From positions 1 to 43,102 of the forward strand of contig DATIJC010000058.1 in assembly GCA_035479015.1 (NCBI GenBank): a DNA stretch of 43,102 nt, written 5' to 3'. Origin of the DNA: DATIJC01 sp035479015 (GTDB taxonomy: Bacteria > Patescibacteriota > Microgenomatia > UBA1400 > UBA12028). The notes beneath the pieces were generated by a model. The model made no database searches and was not told the origin of the DNA. It saw only the letters and a program-made list of their open reading frames with translations. Position 1 is the first letter of the stretch; each line of letters starts with the position of its first letter. A program made the position numbers and the translations under genes. Below are positions 30,039 through 37,691 of this stretch, in pieces.

Positions 30039-30545
30039 ATGGAAACACTTAAGCTGTCTGACCATGTGCTAAAAATCTACTCTCTTATCTATTTGTTTAA
30101 TGAAGGTCGGGTGCTTCTAATACATCGAGATCAGAGTAAAACTGACATGGCTGGAAAGCTGACTGGACTTGGGGGAAGAATTGAGCAAGGAGAATCATTA
30201 ATTGACTCAGCGAAAAGGGAATTTCTTGAAGAAAGTGGCCTTCATCTAACTGATGCAATGTTGAGAGGAACATTTCAATGGTTTGATGAGTCAAGGAAAA
30301 TATGTATGACTCATATTATTTTTGCACATGCATTTCTAGGAGAATTGAAAGAGAGCAATCGTGAAGGTGTTCTTTCATGGCACACTGTTAATGAACTAGA
30401 TAAGTTGGCCAATCTCGCACAATACCAAAGAATGTTTTTGTCATACTTACTGGCTGATGAAAACAGATATTACTGTGGTATTGGCCAATTTGAGAATGAA
30501 GAACTTGTTGACTATGTAGATACAGTAGGAGGAAAACTTGAATAG
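30039..30545 (+). CDS. Nudix hydrolase (MTH1/MutT-like)
   Basis: 168 residues. The full Nudix box is present, GGRIEQGESLIDSAKREF followed by LEESGL, matching GX5EX7REUXEEXGU. Upstream GKLTGLGG and the later FQWFDE and MTHIIFAHAF strands resemble MutT/MTH1-type enzymes that hydrolyse oxidised or other nucleoside triphosphates to monophosphates. Substrate is inferred, not shown. It begins 1 nt after the previous stop and overlaps the next start by 8 nt, so three genes form a tight operon. Confidence 0.9.
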   Translation: METLKLSDHVLKIYSLIYLFNEGRVLLIHRDQSKTDMAGKLTGLGGRIEQGESLIDSAKREFLEESGLHLTDAMLRGTFQWFDESRKICMTHIIFAHAFLGELKESNREGVLSWHTVNELDKLANLAQYQRMFLSYLLADENRYYCGIGQFENEELVDYVDTVGGKLE

Positions 30546-30918
30546 AACAATCACAATTTGTGGATCAATGCAATTTTCAAAGGAAATGATTCAAATTCAG
30601 AAGAAACTTGAGTCTTGGAATTGGCAAGTATTTACCCCAGATTTTTCCGAGAAGGCCAATACCAATACATCAAAACGTGAATACATAAATAATCATTTCT
30701 TTCGTATTCACAAAGCCGATTCTATTCTTGTTGTGAATATCCGAAAGAAAAATATTCAAGGTTACATTGGTTCAAACGTATTGCTTGAAATTGGTGCTGC
30801 TCACATTTTGGGGAAAATGATCTATATTCTTAACGACCTTGGAGCGCAAGGCTGTACTGAGGAAGTCACTGCGCTCACTTCACAAAATCTATCGGGCGAT
30901 GTCACGCTTTTGAAATAA
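30538..30918 (+). CDS. Nucleoside 2-deoxyribosyltransferase-like protein
   Basis: 126 residues. ITICGSMQF at the first strand, NWQVFTPDFSEK, NHFFRIHKADSILVVNI (the helix and strand with the conserved A-D), then GYIGSNVLLEIGAAHILGKMIYIL, in which the Glu of LLEIG and the G-K are the family's key positions. The family moves deoxyribose between bases or acts as a nucleotide N-glycosidase. The start is TTG 30538, with TAGGAGG 5 nt upstream; it overlaps the Nudix gene's end by 8 nt. It is a second, HTH-free version of the domain in the 28493 gene. Confidence 0.8.
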   Translation: MNRTITICGSMQFSKEMIQIQKKLESWNWQVFTPDFSEKANTNTSKREYINNHFFRIHKADSILVVNIRKKNIQGYIGSNVLLEIGAAHILGKMIYILNDLGAQGCTEEVTALTSQNLSGDVTLLK

Positions 30919-31362
30919 TCAAACTTTTACATGCATCAGGGCCTTGTGCATGTCATCATTGCGAAAAAGTTGTCCTGCAAGAATCTCTTCTTTAGTGAGC
31001 CACAGAGTCTCAAAAATATCTTCATATGCCGCTGGGTTCTTGCTCGTATCGATACTAGGCTCGCCAATTAGCTCGCACTGATATCCCAAGCAAACGATGT
31101 GTAGATTTTCGTCATGTTTTTCTAGCACAAAATCCCAACCACCGACAGGATGAGCAATTTTTATTTTCAGTCCAACCTCTTCGATTACTTCACGCTCGAG
31201 CGCTTCTCTTAGAGATTCACCTAATTCCACGCCTCCACCTGGTACGTCATGAATAATACTAGCGCCATGTTTATCTATCACATTTTCTTTGACCACGAGG
31301 ATTTTTCCCTTGTGGACAATGAAACCTTTAGCGCTAGTACGGATACGGGAAATTTTTGGCAT
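30919..31362 (-). CDS. Nudix hydrolase
   Basis: 147 residues. A complete Nudix box: GGGVELGESLREALEREV followed by IEEVGL. The N-terminal strand (AKGFIVHKGKILVVKEN) and HDVPGG lead-in are typical of ADP-ribose or NDP-sugar-type Nudix proteins; the C-terminal LWLTKEEIL is also common there. Substrate unknown. It converges on the previous gene with no bases between the stops. Only 3 bp separate its ATG from the stop of the upstream minus-strand gene, so those two are probably co-transcribed. Confidence 0.9.
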   Translation of the reverse strand: MPKISRIRTSAKGFIVHKGKILVVKENVIDKHGASIIHDVPGGGVELGESLREALEREVIEEVGLKIKIAHPVGGWDFVLEKHDENLHIVCLGYQCELIGEPSIDTSKNPAAYEDIFETLWLTKEEILAGQLFRNDDMHKALMHVKV

Positions 31363-31365
31363 GAG

Positions 31366-32226
31366 TTATTGTAACGCACCGGACTCGGTGGAGATCTGCA
31401 TCAAACTTTCCTGCACGGCCGCAGGATTGGGGGTTTGGATAACAGGCGTAGGTGTGCCTGGGGTGTATGCGGGTGTGGCAAAGATCCGCGCCCAAGTCTT
31501 GGTGAATCCGTGCGGATCGGTCGCAGATATTTTTCTTTCAAACTCTTGTGGAGTTTTACTCAAACTCGCAAAATATGAGTAGAGTGCTTTTGATGCGGCC
31601 GAAAGGTTGGCTGGAACCACAGAATTGGTACCGCCAACCGTCAGCGTAAGTGCGTCAGGAGACATTTGGTCGAAAGTATTTCGCAGGTCACTTGCAGCGC
31701 CGTCAAGCTGATAAAGGAATGCCGATTCAGTCCGGCCAAGAGGGTTACCCATGTTGGGAGCTTCCTTATCCCAGTACGAATTATTTCCCATCGCCAGTAG
31801 AACAATGAGCAATTTGTAGTTGATGTAATAATGGTCGGAGACGAGCGCCATCATTTCGGGGATGGAGTATTCTTTATCAGAAAGCTGTGTCGCGTGAAAC
31901 GTATCTCCAGGTTTCCCGAGGAGTGCCTCTAGCTGTGATGCGGTGTAGTACTCGGTGTAAGTAGACAGTTTCTTATTTGCCTGCTGATGCAGCATTTCGA
32001 TCATGAGCTGTGTGATGACTGCGGGGAGAGGGGCACCTACTACTACCTGGGGGGTGCAGTTTTCTGCATATCGATAAGAACAATCATCAAGTAAGTTGAC
32101 AAGGGTTTTGGGGTTAGGGGATACAGGGTTTAGTTTCGGAAAAACATTTGCTTTATATGCAAAAAACCCTCCAATGCCCAATGAAATGAGAGCAAAAACT
32201 ACAACCACTACGATGAATTGTCTCAT
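31366..32226 (-). CDS. Membrane-anchored exported hypothetical protein
   Basis: 286 residues. Signal anchor (about 5-26, VVVVVFALISLGIGGFFAYK), then an exported helical domain. Two Cys (DDCSYRYAENCTP) may form a disulfide. The segment ALVSDHYYINYKLLIVLLAMGNNS resembles the helix pair seen in glucosaminidase- or lysozyme-like folds, but no catalytic Glu motif is clear, so activity is not claimed. The C-terminal ~40 residues are Pro/Thr-rich. The start is ATG 32226: on the minus strand TGC-TACGAT ends exactly 6 nt before it. Divergent from the LytR_C-domain gene. Confidence 0.6.
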   Translation of the reverse strand: MRQFIVVVVVFALISLGIGGFFAYKANVFPKLNPVSPNPKTLVNLLDDCSYRYAENCTPQVVVGAPLPAVITQLMIEMLHQQANKKLSTYTEYYTASQLEALLGKPGDTFHATQLSDKEYSIPEMMALVSDHYYINYKLLIVLLAMGNNSYWDKEAPNMGNPLGRTESAFLYQLDGAASDLRNTFDQMSPDALTLTVGGTNSVVPANLSAASKALYSYFASLSKTPQEFERKISATDPHGFTKTWARIFATPAYTPGTPTPVIQTPNPAAVQESLMQISTESGALQ

Positions 32227-32255
32227 TTGACTATCGTAGCATATTGCGTTACCGT
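32227..32255. promoter_or_regulatory. Overlapping divergent leaderless promoters
   Basis: Minus strand: TGC then TACGAT (32238-32233), 6 nt from the ATG at 32226. Plus strand: TTGACT (32227-32232), 17-bp spacer, TACCGT (32250-32255), 6 nt from ATG 32262. The plus -35 box occupies the first transcribed position region of the minus gene. Confidence 0.5.
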
Positions 32256-32261
32256 AAAGGT

Positions 32262-33158
32262 ATGCCAGTCAAAGCGAAAAAGAGTAAGAAACCCGAAGTT
32301 CCTGTCGTCGATGTTTTCTCCGAAAAACCGGAAGAAACGCCAGCGAGCCACCGCCGTCGAGCGGTTGTTGTCGAAATTGAAGATGAAGATGTAACAGAAC
32401 GACCAACTGTTGAGAGCCCACTACCCACTGTCCAAGACCAAGAGCCCGAGGCGGAACCGCCGAGATCCGAGGAGATGCCTCTGCCTTCATTCTTACAAGA
32501 GAGCAGGAAAGAGATCTCTGTTGATGATAATGTTGCAAACGTCGAAGAAGTGGAGACCATCACTGAACTGCCAGAACCGCAACGGGAAGAAATGCCCGCG
32601 GGAGATATTGGTATGACGGTGACGCTACCGCAAGCAGTGGTCGGTGAGCTTAATGAGATAAATAGAGATGTCAAAGATGAGAAGAAAAAACTTCTCGGCA
32701 TCTTTTTCATGGCCCTAGCAGTGCTCGTGATTGCAATTGCTGCGGGGTACATGATCGTGCAGAAGCGCTCCGAAGGAGGTAATGTCGCTCCGACATCAGA
32801 TACCATCCCCGCGCCGGTGATCAACGCGCCATCAGCACTGCCGCAAGCCACCCCACCGCCCGCGGGCAGCGGGGCAACCACTTCGGCAATTCTAAAGGAT
32901 CTCAAGGTGAATGTACTCAATGGTACGACAATTGCCGGGCAGGCTGCCAAGGAAGCTAGCGTGCTCAAGTCAGCAGGCTACACGATAGGAACTGTGGGAA
33001 ACGGAGATCCCACGAAGGCAGGCATCATCGAGTACCCGACTGGGCTGGCTGATTTTGCCGCCGGTATTCAAAAGACCCTGACAGGGTTTACCTTCACTCT
33101 CAAAGAAAGTCCCGGTCTCACCAAGACCGTTGTTGTGACACTTCCAAAACCGGATTAA
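32262..33158 (+). CDS. Membrane protein with LytR C-terminal (LytR_C) domain
   Basis: 298 residues. A long, acidic, Pro-rich cytosolic N-terminus (~140 residues) with a basic start (MPVKAKKSKKPE), one membrane segment (about 145-165, LGIFFMALAVLVIAIAAGYM), a Pro/Ala linker, and a C-terminal LytR_C domain (about 210-270: LKVNVLNGTTIAGQAAKEA, LKSAGYTIGTVGNG). LytR_C domains occur alone or on LytR-CpsA-Psr enzymes in envelope assembly; the catalytic LCP domain is absent here. ATG 32262 rather than upstream TTG because of the promoter spacing. Confidence 0.75.
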   Translation: MPVKAKKSKKPEVPVVDVFSEKPEETPASHRRRAVVVEIEDEDVTERPTVESPLPTVQDQEPEAEPPRSEEMPLPSFLQESRKEISVDDNVANVEEVETITELPEPQREEMPAGDIGMTVTLPQAVVGELNEINRDVKDEKKKLLGIFFMALAVLVIAIAAGYMIVQKRSEGGNVAPTSDTIPAPVINAPSALPQATPPPAGSGATTSAILKDLKVNVLNGTTIAGQAAKEASVLKSAGYTIGTVGNGDPTKAGIIEYPTGLADFAAGIQKTLTGFTFTLKESPGLTKTVVVTLPKPD

Positions 33159-33161
33159 AAC

Positions 33162-33189
33162 TTGATTTTTCCCACTTTCGGCCTATAAT
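33162..33189 (+). promoter_or_regulatory. Promoter of the 33224 gene
   Basis: TTGATT (33162-33167), 16-bp spacer, TATAAT (33184-33189). Leader of about 28 nt with AAGGAG. Confidence 0.65.
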
Positions 33190-33223
33190 ATTCAGTCTTG
33201 TCTTATACACAAGGAGAAGGATC

Positions 33224-33451
33224 ATGGAGATCCAGAGCTGGATGCAGTGGCTGCTGTTGGCTTGTTTGTTCGCGTCTATCTGGCTGGTCAGTTTTGAACT
33301 GACCTCCGTACAAAAAGAGCGAGCTTGGGTACAACTGGCAGTAGTTGTGATAGTGAGTATGTGGTTTGGCGTCGGAATTCCCTGGGTGGTTTTGGTCGCG
33401 GTAGTCGCGATTGGCCTCCGGTGGCTGTTCAACGTCACATTCGATTCGTAA
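33224..33451 (+). CDS. Small two-segment membrane protein
   Basis: 75 residues. First hydrophobic segment about 6-24 (SWMQWLLLACLFASIWLVSF), short polar loop TSVQKERAW, second long hydrophobic stretch about 35-67 with many Val and Trp residues. No family recognised. AAGGAG lies 7 nt before ATG 33224. Own promoter and a very strong terminator, so a monocistronic unit like those at 9654, 16179 and 42467. Confidence 0.65.
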   Translation: MEIQSWMQWLLLACLFASIWLVSFELTSVQKERAWVQLAVVVIVSMWFGVGIPWVVLVAVVAIGLRWLFNVTFDS

Positions 33452-33498
33452 CCCCGAGACCCGGGGATAAACAAGTCGGCACATGCTCATTAACACCT

Positions 33499-33540
33499 GG
33501 CGGGGATACTGAAAGCAATTTCAGCCCCCGCCATTTTTTT
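33499..33540 (+). terminator. Strong intrinsic terminator
   Basis: GGCGGGG (33499-33505) pairs with CCCCGCC (33526-33532); an inner stem CTGAAA-GCAA-TTTCAG (33509-33524) has a GNRA-type loop; then eight T. A second small hairpin CCCCG/CGGGG is at 33452-33466. Confidence 0.9.
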
Positions 33541-33548
33541 TGGCATTT

Positions 33549-34184
33549 TTAGATAATCTTCATGCAATATTTTTCTATCGGACAAACAACACATTTGGGA
33601 TTTCTGGGCAGACAGATCGTCTGCCCGTGTGCCACAAAAACTTGATTGACGATCGGCAGAAAATTTTTAGGAATTATTTTTGTCAGTTCTTTTTCTGTTA
33701 CCTCCGGAGTCTTTGTGTGTATCCAACCAAGTCTGTTTGTGATGCGATGGACATGAATGTCGACAGCGATCTGCGGCGTATGAAAAAATGTCGTCAGCAT
33801 TATATTTGCGGTCTTGCGGCCGACGTGGGGCAGAGAAAGCAAATCTTTTTCGTTTGACGGAACATGACCATCATATTTTTCAATGAGTATTTTGGATAAT
33901 TCGTGCAGGGCAGCAGCTTTTTGGTGATAGAACCCAATCGGTTTAATAATTTCTTCAATCTGCCTCACCGGCAGATCTACGAATTTTTTAGGTGTGGGAG
34001 CTATTGCAAAAAGTTTGACTGCCAAAGGTACTGTGACACTGTCGCGAGCTCTCTGCGACAGGATGACTGCTACAAGCAGATGGAAGGGATCATGTCCATG
34101 GATTTCATGCATGGCAATCAATGGATATGTTTGGCGTAAAATAGTTAAAACTTTGCGAATATTTTTTGTGGTTGACGAATTCAT
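33549..34184 (-). CDS. nth: Endonuclease III (DNA glycosylase/AP lyase)
   Basis: 211 residues, typical. Removes oxidised pyrimidines and cuts abasic sites. Helix-hairpin-helix LPHVGRKTANIML with the catalytic Lys, the catalytic Asp in AVDIHVHRITNRLG, and a complete [4Fe-4S] motif C-x6-C-x2-C-x5-C at the C-terminus (CLPRNPKCVVCPIEKYC). On the minus strand TGC-TAGAAT ends exactly 6 nt before the ATG at 34184, predicting a leaderless mRNA. Divergent from the RdgB-type gene, with a repeat element between. Confidence 0.95.
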   Translation of the reverse strand: MNSSTTKNIRKVLTILRQTYPLIAMHEIHGHDPFHLLVAVILSQRARDSVTVPLAVKLFAIAPTPKKFVDLPVRQIEEIIKPIGFYHQKAAALHELSKILIEKYDGHVPSNEKDLLSLPHVGRKTANIMLTTFFHTPQIAVDIHVHRITNRLGWIHTKTPEVTEKELTKIIPKNFLPIVNQVFVAHGQTICLPRNPKCVVCPIEKYCMKII

Positions 34185-34190
34185 GATGGC

Positions 34191-34199
34191 ATTCTAGCA
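34191..34199 (-). promoter_or_regulatory. Extended -10 leaderless promoter of nth
   Basis: TGC followed by TAGAAT (34196-34191 on the minus strand), 6 nt from the start codon. Confidence 0.55.
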
Positions 34200-34213
34200 T
34201 CGGTAAAGATATC

Positions 34214-34295
34214 GCTCGACAACCTAAATTTTTGAAAGCCTCGTCCCGTCCGGTAAGGACATACCTCGTTTTAAAAATTTGATCGTCTGCGCGAG
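34214..34295. repeat. CGACAACC palindromic element (copy 1)
   Basis: About 80 bp with outer CTCG...CGAG and inner GACAACCTAAATTTTTGAAA facing TTTTAAAAATTTGATCGTC. Closely related to 36106-36184. Lies between nth and the RdgB-type gene. Confidence 0.7.
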
Positions 34296-34312
34296 TAAAA
34301 GGGAGAATCATT

Positions 34313-34912
34313 ATGACTCAAATCGTTTTTGCATCACATAATCGCGGCAAGGTAAAAGAAGTGGCTCACATTATTCATTTAGACGACATTCATCTACTTA
34401 CTTTGGATGATGTGCATCTCGGGAAATTTGAAATTGATGAGACTGAAATTACCTACGAGGGAAATGCATGGCTAAAAGCGAAAACAATAGGTGACAAGAC
34501 GCGTCATATTACGCTGGCGGATGACTCTGGGCTAGAAGTAAAAGCGTTGGGGTGGAAACCCGGGGTACATTCAGCGCGGTACGCAAAAGGCTCTGACAGT
34601 GACCGTGTGCAAAAACTTCTCAAGGAGATGGAAGGGAAATCTGATCGTAGTGCACGCTTTGTCTCGGTGATCGTATACTTTGATCCTACAAAGCAAGAAA
34701 AACACGTGTTTGAAGGAGCTGTCGAAGGGATGCTTTTAGACGAAGCTCGAGGAGAAAATGGATTTGGGTATGACCCGATCTTCATGCCGACTGGGTATCA
34801 TCAGTCCATGGCGGAACTTGGGATGGACACAAAAAATGAAATTAGTCACCGTGCCCGCGCCCTGCAAAAGTTTGTGGAGTGGTGGAGCAGTACGAAAAAC
34901 AATTTAAATTGA
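34313..34912 (+). CDS. rdgB: RdgB/HAM1-type non-canonical purine NTP pyrophosphatase
   Basis: 199 residues. Hydrolyses ITP, dITP and XTP to monophosphates, keeping deaminated purines out of nucleic acids. Motifs: FASHNRGKVKE at the N-terminus, ITYEGNAWLKAKT, LADDSGLEV with catalytic Asp residues, GENGFGYDPIF, and SHRARAL near the C-terminus. ATG 34313 has AAGGGAG about 9 nt upstream, so this is a Shine-Dalgarno start. With Maf-like, Nudix and deoxyribosyltransferase-like genes it adds to the unusual density of nucleotide-cleaning functions here. Confidence 0.95.
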   Translation: MTQIVFASHNRGKVKEVAHIIHLDDIHLLTLDDVHLGKFEIDETEITYEGNAWLKAKTIGDKTRHITLADDSGLEVKALGWKPGVHSARYAKGSDSDRVQKLLKEMEGKSDRSARFVSVIVYFDPTKQEKHVFEGAVEGMLLDEARGENGFGYDPIFMPTGYHQSMAELGMDTKNEISHRARALQKFVEWWSSTKNNLN

Positions 34913-34922
34913 CCTAATTGCT

Positions 34923-35029
34923 TGTCATCCTGAGCGCGCCAGGTAACCCTGGCAGTCGAATGGATAGTTTTTGGAATGAAAACAAACTATCCTTCAGCCT
35001 CCTGGATTACCAGGATGTTCAGGATGACA
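34923..35029. repeat. Cloverleaf-like repeat element (copy 1)
   Basis: Terminal inverted repeats TGTCATCCTGA (34923-34933) and TCAGGATGACA (35019-35029). Inside are three hairpins: GCCAGG-TAAC-CCTGGC (34938-34953), GGATAGTTT/AAACTATCC (34962-34970/34984-34992) and TCCTGG-ATTA-CCAGGA (35000-35015). Same plan as 37692-37800. Confidence 0.85.
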
Positions 35030-35030
35030 G

Positions 35031-36098
35031 TCAAAGTAACAGACGTCCGTCTTGCATGACAACTTTTCCATCGGCAATTAATTTACTTCCGGGTACTCGC
35101 ATATCTTTGACAATATCCATGTGGATCGTCGATTTGTTGGTGCCGCCGCACTCTTTGTAGGCTTCGCCCAGTGCCATGTGAATAGTCCCGGCAATTTTCT
35201 CATCAAATAACACGCTATTCATGTAGACAGGAACGCCTGTATTTAACCCGATTGCAAATTCTCCTAGAGTGCGTGCTCCCAGATCGGTATCTAGGATTTT
35301 GTGCAAGAAGTTTTCGTTCTCGCTGGCGCTGGCTTTGACCACTTTGCCTTGTTTGAAAGTCAGCCGGATATCGCGGATAAATTTCCCCGTACGAAGCAAG
35401 GGGTAATTAAAATACACGTGGCCATCCACTCCATCATCAAGTGGCGCTGTAAAGATCTCACCACCGGGCATATTGCACTCACCGTTATCGGGAACAAATT
35501 TCCGACCCTCGACTTTGACATGTAGATCAGTATCTTCACCAATGACTTGAATCTCTTTAAATCTATTGAAAATTTTTGCCAACCGGGTAAATTCTTTTCC
35601 TTCATTTTTCCAATTACGCAAGGTTGCATCGAAATAAAACTCGGTGAATTTTTCCAGACTCATGCCGGCGTCTTGCGCGAGTGAATGTGTGGGTACGTAG
35701 GTCAATACCCACGGCTTGCTCATCGTGATCGCACGGATTTCTTTTTTGCTAACTTGGCGCATGAGTAATTTATGTGGATCACAGTCCGCTAGCGTGCGTG
35801 AATTTTCCTCTCCTACAATCGTGATGATGGAAGTTGCCCAGTTGGCAATAAATTTTTCAATATGTGGAGCCTCTTTGAGTTGATGCTCCTGTGCATGGGT
35901 GTAAAAGGCTGGCCCACTTGTCTCATCAGTAATATCCAGGTAGGAATGTGCTCCGGCTTGCAGGACCCGTGCCATCACTTCGCGGGCAAGTGGTAGGGCG
36001 GGAAGGCCTAAGCAGCGGATCCATACATTTGTGTGCGGTTTTACTTTCACGCTGTAGGTGGTCAGGATTTTGGCTAATTTGGAATAACGTGGGTCCAT
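35031..36098 (-). CDS. M29-family aminopeptidase (AmpS/PepS-like)
   Basis: 355 residues. A dinuclear-metal aminopeptidase family. Visible ligand regions: MPGGEIFTAP (Glu), LGEFAIGLN (Glu), GTIHMALGEAY (His) and TIHMDIVKDMRV (His/Asp), plus ITDETSGPAFY in the N-terminal domain. Cytosolic peptide turnover is the usual role. The start is ATG 36098 (MDPRYSKLAKIL), the family-like N-terminus; a longer reading frame would run through the repeat element at 36106-36184. No clear promoter or ribosome site lies directly upstream, so it may be transcribed from the gene before it. Confidence 0.9.
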   Translation of the reverse strand: MDPRYSKLAKILTTYSVKVKPHTNVWIRCLGLPALPLAREVMARVLQAGAHSYLDITDETSGPAFYTHAQEHQLKEAPHIEKFIANWATSIITIVGEENSRTLADCDPHKLLMRQVSKKEIRAITMSKPWVLTYVPTHSLAQDAGMSLEKFTEFYFDATLRNWKNEGKEFTRLAKIFNRFKEIQVIGEDTDLHVKVEGRKFVPDNGECNMPGGEIFTAPLDDGVDGHVYFNYPLLRTGKFIRDIRLTFKQGKVVKASASENENFLHKILDTDLGARTLGEFAIGLNTGVPVYMNSVLFDEKIAGTIHMALGEAYKECGGTNKSTIHMDIVKDMRVPGSKLIADGKVVMQDGRLLL

Positions 36099-36105
36099 AA
36101 TGTAT

Positions 36106-36184
36106 TTCGTTCGACAACCGAAATTTTTAAAGCCTCGCGCCCTTCGGATGACCACGTTTTAAAAATTTGATTGTCTGCACGAAG
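36106..36184. repeat. CGACAACC palindromic element (copy 2)
   Basis: Outer TTCG...CGAA, inner GACAACCGAAATTTTTAAA facing TTTTAAAAATTTGATTGTC. About 79 bp, related to 34214-34295; the outer pairs differ between copies (CTCG/CGAG against TTCG/CGAA) but keep complementarity. Confidence 0.7.
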
Positions 36185-36186
36185 TT

Positions 36187-36396
36187 CTATTTTACGTTTT
36201 TTAATAGTACAAAAAAAACTACTAAAATGAGTGTTGCAATAAGAGATGTTAAAAATTTCACCAAGATTTTAGGTTTTGCTGAAACTGGTGGCCTCGCGGG
36301 TATCTTGTCTAGTTCTGGTAAACGGTACTGCAATCCAGTGTTTGTTTGTACCTGAGCGGCGAATTGTGATTGTTGCTGTTTGATTTTTATTGCCAT
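36187..36396 (-). CDS. Small tail-anchored membrane protein
   Basis: 69 residues. Basic, Gln-rich start (MAIKIKQQQSQFAAQVQ), a Pro/Lys-rich middle, and one C-terminal hydrophobic segment (about 46-66, ILVKFLTSLIATLILVVFFV) with a short basic tail, so a tail-anchored topology is likely. No family recognised and no clear promoter. It ends just before the repeat element upstream of the aminopeptidase gene, on the same strand. Confidence 0.45.
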   Translation of the reverse strand: MAIKIKQQQSQFAAQVQTNTGLQYRLPELDKIPARPPVSAKPKILVKFLTSLIATLILVVFFVLLKNVK

Positions 36397-36409
36397 AAAA
36401 TGTGATGGG

Positions 36410-36427
36410 TTCCCACCTTCGTGGGAA
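36410..36427. repeat. Isolated hairpin resembling one repeat arm
   Basis: TTCCCAC-CTTC-GTGGGAA; the same CTTC-loop design as the right arms of the TGTCAT...ATGACA elements. Possibly a remnant. Confidence 0.4.
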
Positions 36428-36475
36428 TTAATATGGTATCATAAAATTCTTGCATTTTATTTGAGGCAAATTCGT

Positions 36476-37675
36476 ATGAACAAACGGATCGTAGTTTTTT
36501 TGGTCGCGATATACTTTGCATGTAGCGCACTTTCTTTTGGAATTTTTCATTTTGCTTTTGCCAGTGGCGTGGTGAAACCGGTTGTCGGTGGTGGATTGGC
36601 GGGTCTTATTTCTCCCGCGGTTCCCGGTGCTTCTGGTGGAGTAGGTGTCAATGCAGCCCTTCCAAAGACAGAGGCCTGTCCGCTCAACGGAGAGTTGTAT
36701 ACAGTACCTGAGAAACAAGCGTGGGAGAAGCGCCGCCCTCTGGCGGTGATGATCGAAAACCATCCTGATGCGCGTCCACAGTCTGGATTAACTAGTGCTG
36801 ATGTGGTGTATGAAGGTATGGCGGAAGGTGGAATTACGCGCTTTGAAGCAATATTTTTGTGTGGTGCGCAAGCGAAAGATACAATTGTAGCGCCTGTACG
36901 CAGTGCCAGACAGCAATTTGTCGAGATTGCCAGTGAGTACAACTATCCGCTCTATGCGCACGTCGGTGGATCAAATGGTACAGATACAGATCCTAGGGTT
37001 CGCGCATTGGAACACTTAAGCGATTATGGATGGACTGGATATAACGATCTGAATCAATTCTCAATCGGCTACCCAGTGTTTGTGCGAAATTACAACCGCA
37101 TACCTGGTAAAGATCTGGCTACAGAACATACGATGGAAGCGTCTACAAACAGACTTTGGAACTATGCTGCCAGTAACCGTAAGTTAACAAATCTTGATAA
37201 AACAGGAGCCGATTGGCTGAAGGGATTTGTGAAGTGGGATTTTGCTGATGACGCTGCCGCAGGAGAACGGGCTGCATCGCAAAAAGTAGACTATGGTTTT
37301 TGGCAAGGTCAGACTGATTTCGACGTGACGTGGCAATATGATGCCAGCACAAATCTGTATAAGCGCTCTTTAGCTGGTCAACCACATATTGATATCAATA
37401 ATCAGCAACAGATAGCCGCGAAAAATGTGGTAGTCCTCTTCACAGTGGAACAGGGTCCTCTGGATATCCACAAACACATTTACGACAAGATTGCTGGGGG
37501 TGCAGGGAAAGCGCTGATCTTCCAGAATGGCAAAGAAATTGTCGGCACCTGGAGTAAGAAAGACCGTGTCTCACGGACAATCTTCCTCGATAACAAAGGC
37601 AAACCAGTCAAATTTGTCCGCGGACAAATTTGGGTGAGCGTGCTTGCGAATGACACGCCTGTGACGGTTAATTAA
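36476..37675 (+). CDS. DUF3048 (YerB-like) exported protein
   Basis: 399 residues. A signal anchor (about 3-22, RIVVFLVAIYFACSALSFGI) is followed by a Gly/Val-rich linker and two DUF3048 halves: RPLAVMIENHPDARPQSGL, ADVVYEGMAEGGITRFEAIF, VAPVRSARQQFVEIA and YAHVGGS in the first; the second has VVVLFTVEQGP and KALIFQNGKEIVGTW. DUF3048 proteins are envelope-located and of unknown activity. The start is ATG 36476, with GAGG 9 nt upstream; a TGG-TATCAT extended -10 at 36434-36442 would give a ~27-nt leader. Confidence 0.88.
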   Translation: MNKRIVVFLVAIYFACSALSFGIFHFAFASGVVKPVVGGGLAGLISPAVPGASGGVGVNAALPKTEACPLNGELYTVPEKQAWEKRRPLAVMIENHPDARPQSGLTSADVVYEGMAEGGITRFEAIFLCGAQAKDTIVAPVRSARQQFVEIASEYNYPLYAHVGGSNGTDTDPRVRALEHLSDYGWTGYNDLNQFSIGYPVFVRNYNRIPGKDLATEHTMEASTNRLWNYAASNRKLTNLDKTGADWLKGFVKWDFADDAAAGERAASQKVDYGFWQGQTDFDVTWQYDASTNLYKRSLAGQPHIDINNQQQIAAKNVVVLFTVEQGPLDIHKHIYDKIAGGAGKALIFQNGKEIVGTWSKKDRVSRTIFLDNKGKPVKFVRGQIWVSVLANDTPVTVN

Positions 37676-37691
37676 CCAACACATTTTGTAT

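Noticed and set aside
32249..32968. 239-residue minus-strand reading frame over the LytR_C-domain gene
   Set aside because: Ser/Thr-rich shadow of an acidic, Pro-rich plus-strand protein with clear TM and domain evidence.
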